Shown: piece by piece, positions 1 to 5,596 of the stretch
Position numbering within the stretch: the first letter of the stretch is position 1
How the letters are laid out: every line of letters starts with the position of its first letter
Assembly (NCBI GenBank): GCA_022703195.1
Contig: JAKLEF010000140.1
Location: 1 to 5,596 of the forward strand
Length of the DNA stretch: 5,596 nt
From: Candidatus Fermentibacterota bacterium
Lineage (GTDB): Bacteria; Fermentibacterota; Fermentibacteria; Fermentibacterales; Fermentibacteraceae
Direction: 5' to 3'
Notes under the pieces: model-generated
What the model was told of the DNA's origin: nothing
The model's database searches: none
Seen by the model: the letters and a program-made list of their open reading frames with translations, nothing else
Position numbers and translations under genes: made by a program

Positions 1-59
1 ATAGCCCAGCGCGTTCCAGAGGCGGACGAAGCCTTTCTTTCCCTTGAACTCGGCAGCGC

Positions 60-63
<4 letters not shown>
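1..63 (-). CDS. dgkA: Probable diacylglycerol kinase, N-terminal fragment (runs off the window)
   Basis: Only the first 21 codons are inside the window, starting at a GTG and reading (M)SAAEFKGKKGFVRLWNALGY. The segment KGFVRLWNALGY resembles the start of the small integral-membrane diacylglycerol kinase of the proteobacterial DgkA family, where a 'G-x-x-R-hydrophobic-x-N-A-x-G-Y-S' stretch precedes the first amphipathic helix. That enzyme phosphorylates diacylglycerol to phosphatidic acid at the inner membrane and recycles lipid from membrane-derived glycan synthesis. The catalytic residues and transmembrane helices lie outside the window, so the call rests on a short N-terminal similarity recalled from the family. 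The start is well supported: a GGAG Shine-Dalgarno sits 8 bases upstream inside uvrA, and the GTG overlaps the uvrA TGA, which implies translational coupling. The fragment uses A-ending codons (GGA, AAA) more readily than dnaK does. Another small basic protein is possible. Confidence 0.55.
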
Positions 64-2897
<2,834 letters not shown>

Positions 2898-3032
2898 CCT
2901 GCCCGATGACTTCCTTCTTGTGAGTCTCTCCAACGGGTCAGAGCTCTGATCCGGACCCGTAGGAACCGCCCGAGAATCCCGCCGCCGGCCCCGGTCCGAC
3001 ATGCCGATCCGGAGGCTGGGCACAAGAAACGG

Positions 3033-3061
3033 AATATAGCCTGGGACACGGTTTCTGCGAG
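3033..3061 (-). promoter_or_regulatory. Candidate uvrA promoter
   Basis: On the minus strand a TATATT hexamer (3038-3033) is a 5-of-6 match to the sigma-70 -10 box and stands out as one of the few AT-rich spots here. A weak -35-like CTCGCA (3061-3056, 3 of 6) lies exactly 17 bases upstream. Transcription would start near 3026, leaving a leader of about 130 bases to uvrA. The -10 is reasonable but the -35 is poor, so this is tentative. Confidence 0.3.
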
Positions 3062-3103
3062 AGGCCTGCGGCCCTGCGCCACAATAGCCCCAGTGCGCAT
3101 CGG

Positions 3104-3119
3104 CTCCGGTTCCCCGGAG
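3104..3119. repeat. Short inverted repeat (6-bp stem, 4-base loop)
   Basis: CTCCGG (3104-3109) and CCGGAG (3114-3119) are perfect inverted copies around TTCC. Read on the minus strand the loop is GGAA, a GNRA-type tetraloop. It lies between the candidate uvrA and hsp20 promoters. No T tract follows on either strand, so it does not look like a terminator. It could be an operator half-site pair or simply chance in GC-rich DNA. Confidence 0.3.
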
Positions 3120-3121
3120 GG

Positions 3122-3149
3122 GTGACGCGGGCACAACAAGATGTATGAC
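3122..3149 (+). promoter_or_regulatory. Candidate hsp20 promoter
   Basis: GTGACG (3122-3127, 4 of 6 to TTGACA, with the TGAC core) is separated by 16 bases from TATGAC (3144-3149, 4 of 6 to TATAAT). The predicted start near 3156 would give a leader of about 85 bases that includes the Shine-Dalgarno-sequestering hairpin at 3196-3237. No sigma-32-type CTTGAA/CCCCAT pair was seen. The matches are modest and could be chance. Confidence 0.25.
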
Positions 3150-3195
3150 AGCATCATGCGGCTCGGGATGGTTCTGGCAAGGCTGTTGCTGATTG

Positions 3196-3244
3196 TCTCC
3201 AGAGGCCGGAGAACGTCCGGCAGGCATTACCAGGAGAGGCGATG
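3196..3244 (+). promoter_or_regulatory. Candidate RNA thermometer / SD-sequestering hairpin in the hsp20 leader
   Basis: An inner perfect stem GCCGGA (3205-3210) / TCCGGC (3216-3221) closes a 5-base loop. Outside it, TCTCC (3196-3200) is complementary to GGAGA (3233-3237), which contains most of the hsp20 Shine-Dalgarno AGGAG (3232-3236). The structure would hide the ribosome site five bases from the ATG, with unpaired AGAG on one side and about 11 bases on the other. A TTGCT at 3186-3190 also matches the U(U/C)GCU anti-SD motif of ROSE thermometers, although it lies farther upstream than usual. Heat-melted leaders of this kind are well known for small heat-shock genes in other bacteria. The assignment here is an inference from hand pairing only. 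Confidence 0.35.
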
Positions 3245-3664
3245 CATCACTGTACCAGAGACTACCGCCGTGGAGAGCGGGCTGTCAGCACATGCCGGGA
3301 AGCCTGCGGGTGCGGCCCCGCGGCCGCCGCTGCGGGACACGGTACGCGGAAGCCTGCGATAGACGTCTACCGCGGTGACGGGGCCCTTCACGTCGTGGCC
3401 GAAGTGCCTGGATTCTCCCCGGGCGAGATCGACATCGACGTCAATTCCGACTCGCTGCGGATGAGCGGGCGCAGGAGCGCCCCGGGAGAGGGGCTCGGGC
3501 GGACCTTCGTCAGGGAGTGCCTGCAGGGCGGATTCTCCAGGTGCGTTGCACTGCCGGGGGAGGTCGACGCGGGTTCGGCATCAGCCGAACTGGAGAACGG
3601 AATCCTGCATGTGGTCCTCCCTCTCGCCGGCACCGGCGTGACCGTGAGGATAAGACCGGAATAG
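3242..3664 (+). CDS. Small heat-shock protein, Hsp20/alpha-crystallin family, with Cys-rich N-terminal arm
   Basis: This 140-aa ATP-independent holdase of the cytoplasm binds unfolding proteins so that DnaK can later refold them. The alpha-crystallin domain spans about residues 38-138: PAIDVYRGDGALHVVAEVPG opens it, IDIDV and LRMSGRR follow, then RECLQGGFSRCVALPGEVD, and the family A-x-x-x-N-G-x-L signature is AELENGIL (115-122). The C-terminus is very short, and V-R-I (135-137) is the only candidate for the I/V-x-I/V motif that links oligomers. The usual hydrophobic N-terminal arm is replaced by about 37 residues with H2, H3, C4, C18, C22, C24, H33 and a five-alanine run. C93 and C101 bring the total to six cysteines, which is high for a bacterial sHSP. 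The start is secure: AGGAG lies 5 bases upstream, the next in-frame codon upstream in the ATG/GTG class is absent before a stop at 3146, and no in-frame start lies before the domain. dnaK follows 70 bases downstream in the same direction, so an operon is likely. Confidence 0.88.
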   Translation: MHHCTRDYRRGERAVSTCREACGCGPAAAAAGHGTRKPAIDVYRGDGALHVVAEVPGFSPGEIDIDVNSDSLRMSGRRSAPGEGLGRTFVRECLQGGFSRCVALPGEVDAGSASAELENGILHVVLPLAGTGVTVRIRPE

Positions 3665-3676
3665 GAACACGGGGCG

Positions 3677-3690
3677 CCGGCCGCGGCCGG
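3677..3690. repeat. 14-bp perfect palindrome between hsp20 and dnaK
   Basis: CCGGCCGCGGCCGG is a perfect palindrome beginning 13 bases after the hsp20 stop. As RNA it could form a 5-bp CCGGC/GCCGG stem with a CGCG loop. There is no following T tract, so it is not a classic intrinsic terminator. It could stabilise the hsp20 mRNA end, mark a processing site or weakly attenuate dnaK. Chance is also plausible at this GC content. Confidence 0.4.
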
Positions 3691-3720
3691 ACAGCCCGGG
3701 AAAGATCGTCAGTGAGAGTG

Positions 3721-3734
3721 AAAGGATGGTTGCA
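3721..3734 (+). promoter_or_regulatory. Shine-Dalgarno that decides the dnaK start
   Basis: AAAGGA (3721-3726) is 8 bases ahead of the GTG at 3735, a normal spacing. The in-frame ATG at 3726 overlaps this same AAAGGA and would have only weak GAG-type pairing about 10 bases upstream. This favours the GTG start, which also gives the canonical DnaK N-terminus MGKVIGIDLGTTNSC. Confidence 0.6.
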
Positions 3735-5596
3735 GTGGGCAAGGTCATAGGGATAGACCTCGGAACCACGAACTCGTGCGTCGCGATCCTCGAGGGCGGG
3801 GAGCCGTTCGTCATCCCCAACTCCGAAGGCTTCAGGACGACTCCGTCCGTCGTGGCCTTCACCGACGGCGGGGAGCGCCACGTCGGCGTCGTAGCCCGCA
3901 GGCAGGCCATAGCGAACCCGGTGAACACGGTGTTCTCGATCAAGAGGTTCATGGGGCGCAAGTTCAGCGAGGTGGACGCCGAGAAGGCCCGGGTCCCCTA
4001 CAAGGTGGTCGAGGGGCCCAACGGCGACGCGATGATCGAGATACAGGGCAGGAAGTACTCCCCTCCGGAGATATCCGCGATGGTCCTCCAGAAGATGCGG
4101 CAGACCGCGGAGGACTACCTGGGCGAGAAGGTGACCCAGGCCGTCGTCACCGTGCCTGCATACTTCAACGACAGCCAGAGGCAGGCCACGAAGGACGCCG
4201 GAAGGATAGCCGGGCTCGAGGTGCTGCGCATTGTGAACGAGCCGACCGCGGCTTCGCTCGCCTACGGGCTCGACAAGAAGGGCATCAGCAAGACCGTGGC
4301 CGTGTTCGACCTCGGCGGCGGCACATTCGACATCTCCATCCTCGAGATCGCCGAGGGCGTGTTCGAGGTGAGGTCCACGAACGGCGACACCCATCTCGGC
4401 GGCGACGACTTCGACCTCAGGATCATCGACTGGCTGGTGGAGGAGTTCAGGAAGCAGGAGGGCGTCGATCTCTCCCGCGATCCGATGGCCCTGCAGCGGC
4501 TCAAGGAGGCAGCCGAGAGGGCGAAGTGCGAGCTCTCGACCACGCAGACCTCCGAGATCAACCTGCCCTTCATCACGGCCGACTCCTCCGGCCCGAAGCA
4601 CATGATCATGAAGCTGACCAGGGCGAAACTCGAGCAGCTCGTGGACGACCTGGTGGAGAGGACCAGGAAGCCCTGCCTCGATGCGCTCAGGGACGCGAAG
4701 ATCGATCCCGGCAAGCTCGACGAGGTGATCCTCGTGGGCGGGCAGACCAGGATGCCCCTCGTGCAGAAGATCGCCGGCGAGATATTCGGCCGCGAGCCGC
4801 ACAGGGGAGTCAACCCCGACGAGGTGGTGGCAGTGGGCGCCGCCATCCAGGCCGGCGTGCTGACGGGCGAGTTCAAGGACGTCCTGCTCCTCGACGTGAC
4901 TCCTCTGACCCTCGGCATCGAGACGCTCGGCGGCATCTCCACGGGCATCATCGAGCGCAACACGACCATCCCCACGAAGAAGAGCCAGATCTTCAGCACG
5001 GCCGCCGAAGGCCAGACCGCCGTCGAGATCCACGTTCTCCAGGGCGAGCGCAAGATGGCCTCCGACAACAGGACGCTGGGCAGGTTCATCCTGGACGGGA
5101 TCCCGCCGGCTCCCCGCGGCATGCCCCAGATCGAGGTGACATTCGACCTGGATGCCAACGGCATCGTCCACGTGTCGGCCCGCGACAAGGCCACCGGCAA
5201 GGAGCAGAAGATCAGGATCGAGGCCTCGAGCGGGCTTTCCGAGAGCGAGATCCAGAAGATGGTGGGCGAGGCCGAGAGGTTCTCGAAGGACGACGAGCAG
5301 AAGCGCCAGAAGGCCGAGAAGAGGAACATGGCCGACTCGCTCGTCTACGAGGTCGACAAGGGCCTGAAGGACTTCGGCGACAGGCTCGATCCCTCGCTGA
5401 AGGCCTCCCTCGACTCTGCGTCGGCGGCCGTGCGCTCGGCAAGGCAGTCGGATGACGACCAGGCCCTGGACAGGGCCCTCGAAGACCTCCAGAAGGCCTG
5501 GAGCGCCGCCGGAGAGTCGATCCACGCCCAGGCCCAGGCTGCGGGGCAGGCCGGCGCAGGCACGCGCGGCAGCGTAGATTCACGGTGGATACGCGT
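3735..5596 (+). CDS. dnaK: Chaperone protein DnaK (Hsp70), open to the window edge
   Basis: This is the ATP-driven Hsp70 chaperone of the cytoplasm, which folds and refolds proteins with DnaJ and GrpE. 620 codons are visible with no stop. The nucleotide-binding domain (1-382) shows DLGTTNSC (8-15), catalytic K70, VTVPAYFND (138-146), NEPTAASLAYG (168-178), DLGGGTFD (192-199, T197) and ILVGGQTRMP (332-341). The conserved linker VLLLDV is at 383-388. The substrate-binding domain follows with TPLTLGIETLGG, NTTIPTKKSQ, HVLQGERKMASDN and APRGMPQIEVTFD, then a helical lid (about 500-590) and a Gly/Ala/Gln-rich tail. The segment around 75-98 is the insertion typical of Gram-negative DnaK. The GTG start is chosen because it yields MGKVIGIDLGTTNSC; an ATG three codons earlier is the alternative. 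The expected acidic ending is not seen: the frame reads GTRGSVDSRWIR at the edge, while the +1 frame there reads FTVDTR, suggesting a possible indel near 5577-5583. Otherwise it is intact and aligns with E. coli DnaK throughout, allowing small length differences. Confidence 0.96.
   Translation, partial: MGKVIGIDLGTTNSCVAILEGGEPFVIPNSEGFRTTPSVVAFTDGGERHVGVVARRQAIANPVNTVFSIKRFMGRKFSEVDAEKARVPYKVVEGPNGDAMIEIQGRKYSPPEISAMVLQKMRQTAEDYLGEKVTQAVVTVPAYFNDSQRQATKDAGRIAGLEVLRIVNEPTAASLAYGLDKKGISKTVAVFDLGGGTFDISILEIAEGVFEVRSTNGDTHLGGDDFDLRIIDWLVEEFRKQEGVDLSRDPMALQRLKEAAERAKCELSTTQTSEINLPFITADSSGPKHMIMKLTRAKLEQLVDDLVERTRKPCLDALRDAKIDPGKLDEVILVGGQTRMPLVQKIAGEIFGREPHRGVNPDEVVAVGAAIQAGVLTGEFKDVLLLDVTPLTLGIETLGGISTGIIERNTTIPTKKSQIFSTAAEGQTAVEIHVLQGERKMASDNRTLGRFILDGIPPAPRGMPQIEVTFDLDANGIVHVSARDKATGKEQKIRIEASSGLSESEIQKMVGEAERFSKDDEQKRQKAEKRNMADSLVYEVDKGLKDFGDRLDPSLKASLDSASAAVRSARQSDDDQALDRALEDLQKAWSAAGESIHAQAQAAGQAGAGTRGSVDSRWIR

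Larger units (their letters stand above)
2898..3241. other. Divergent intergenic region between uvrA and hsp20
   Basis: These 344 bases separate the minus-strand uvrA from the plus-strand hsp20 and must hold both promoters. Short open frames cross it (for example 3141-3362 plus and 2885-3157 minus), but none has a recognisable protein or a good ribosome site. I see no CIRCE element (TTAGCACTC-N9-GAGTGCTAA), no CTGT-N8-ACAG LexA box and no T-tract terminator. The GATCCGGA octamer occurs twice (about 2949 and 3007), probably by chance. Promoter and hairpin candidates are listed separately. Confidence 0.7.

Noticed and set aside
2898..3227. 110-residue N-terminal extension of uvrA
   Set aside because: It shows no UvrA similarity, is Arg/Pro/Ser-rich, and would run through the intergenic region and its candidate promoters. 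The family N-terminus starts at 2897.
2898..3241. CIRCE, LexA/SOS box or sigma-32 promoter
   Set aside because: Looked for by eye on both strands; no convincing match was found, so none is annotated.
3141..3378. Small plus-strand frames 3141-3362 and 3193-3378
   Set aside because: They overlap hsp20 in other frames, have no clear ribosome site, and their products are unrecognisable.
3510..5525. 671-aa minus-strand frame and 559-aa plus-strand frame (3776-5455) across dnaK
   Set aside because: Both are shadows of the real dnaK frame, which aligns end to end with known DnaK. Their translations are compositionally odd and have no recognisable domain.

Overview
The window suggests a high-GC Gram-negative-type bacterium that I cannot place to phylum. 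The DnaK carries the extra N-terminal segment (about residues 75-98) that Gram-positive DnaKs such as the Bacillus one lack. Arginine AGG and some isoleucine ATA codons are common, with G/C-ending codons elsewhere. There are no tRNA, rRNA, CRISPR or insertion-sequence signals.

Left part, minus strand (1-2897): a complete uvrA (945 aa) encodes the damage-recognition ATPase of nucleotide excision repair. Its stop codon overlaps, in a GTGA tetranucleotide, the GTG start of a second gene that leaves the window after 21 codons. That fragment resembles the N-terminus of proteobacterial-type diacylglycerol kinase (DgkA). The last 100 or so codons of uvrA and the dgkA fragment use noticeably more A/T-ending codons than the rest of the window.

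Middle (2898-3241): a 344-base divergent intergenic region separates the repair genes from the chaperone genes. It holds weak candidate promoters in both directions and several GC-rich hairpins. Just ahead of the small heat-shock gene, an inverted-repeat arrangement could sequester the Shine-Dalgarno sequence, which makes it a candidate RNA thermometer.

Right part, plus strand (3242-5596): a small Hsp20/alpha-crystallin chaperone with an unusual Cys/His-containing N-terminal arm is followed 70 bases later by dnaK. The dnaK frame is open to the window edge, with 620 codons visible. The pair makes functional sense: small heat-shock proteins hold unfolding proteins, which the DnaK system then refolds. 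No dnaJ, grpE, hrcA or CIRCE operator is visible.

Overall this is mostly a housekeeping region. I see no convincing novel multi-gene system. The points most worth checking are the possible thermosensor ahead of hsp20, the odd sHSP N-terminus, the codon-use change inside uvrA, and the unusual DnaK tail at the window edge.
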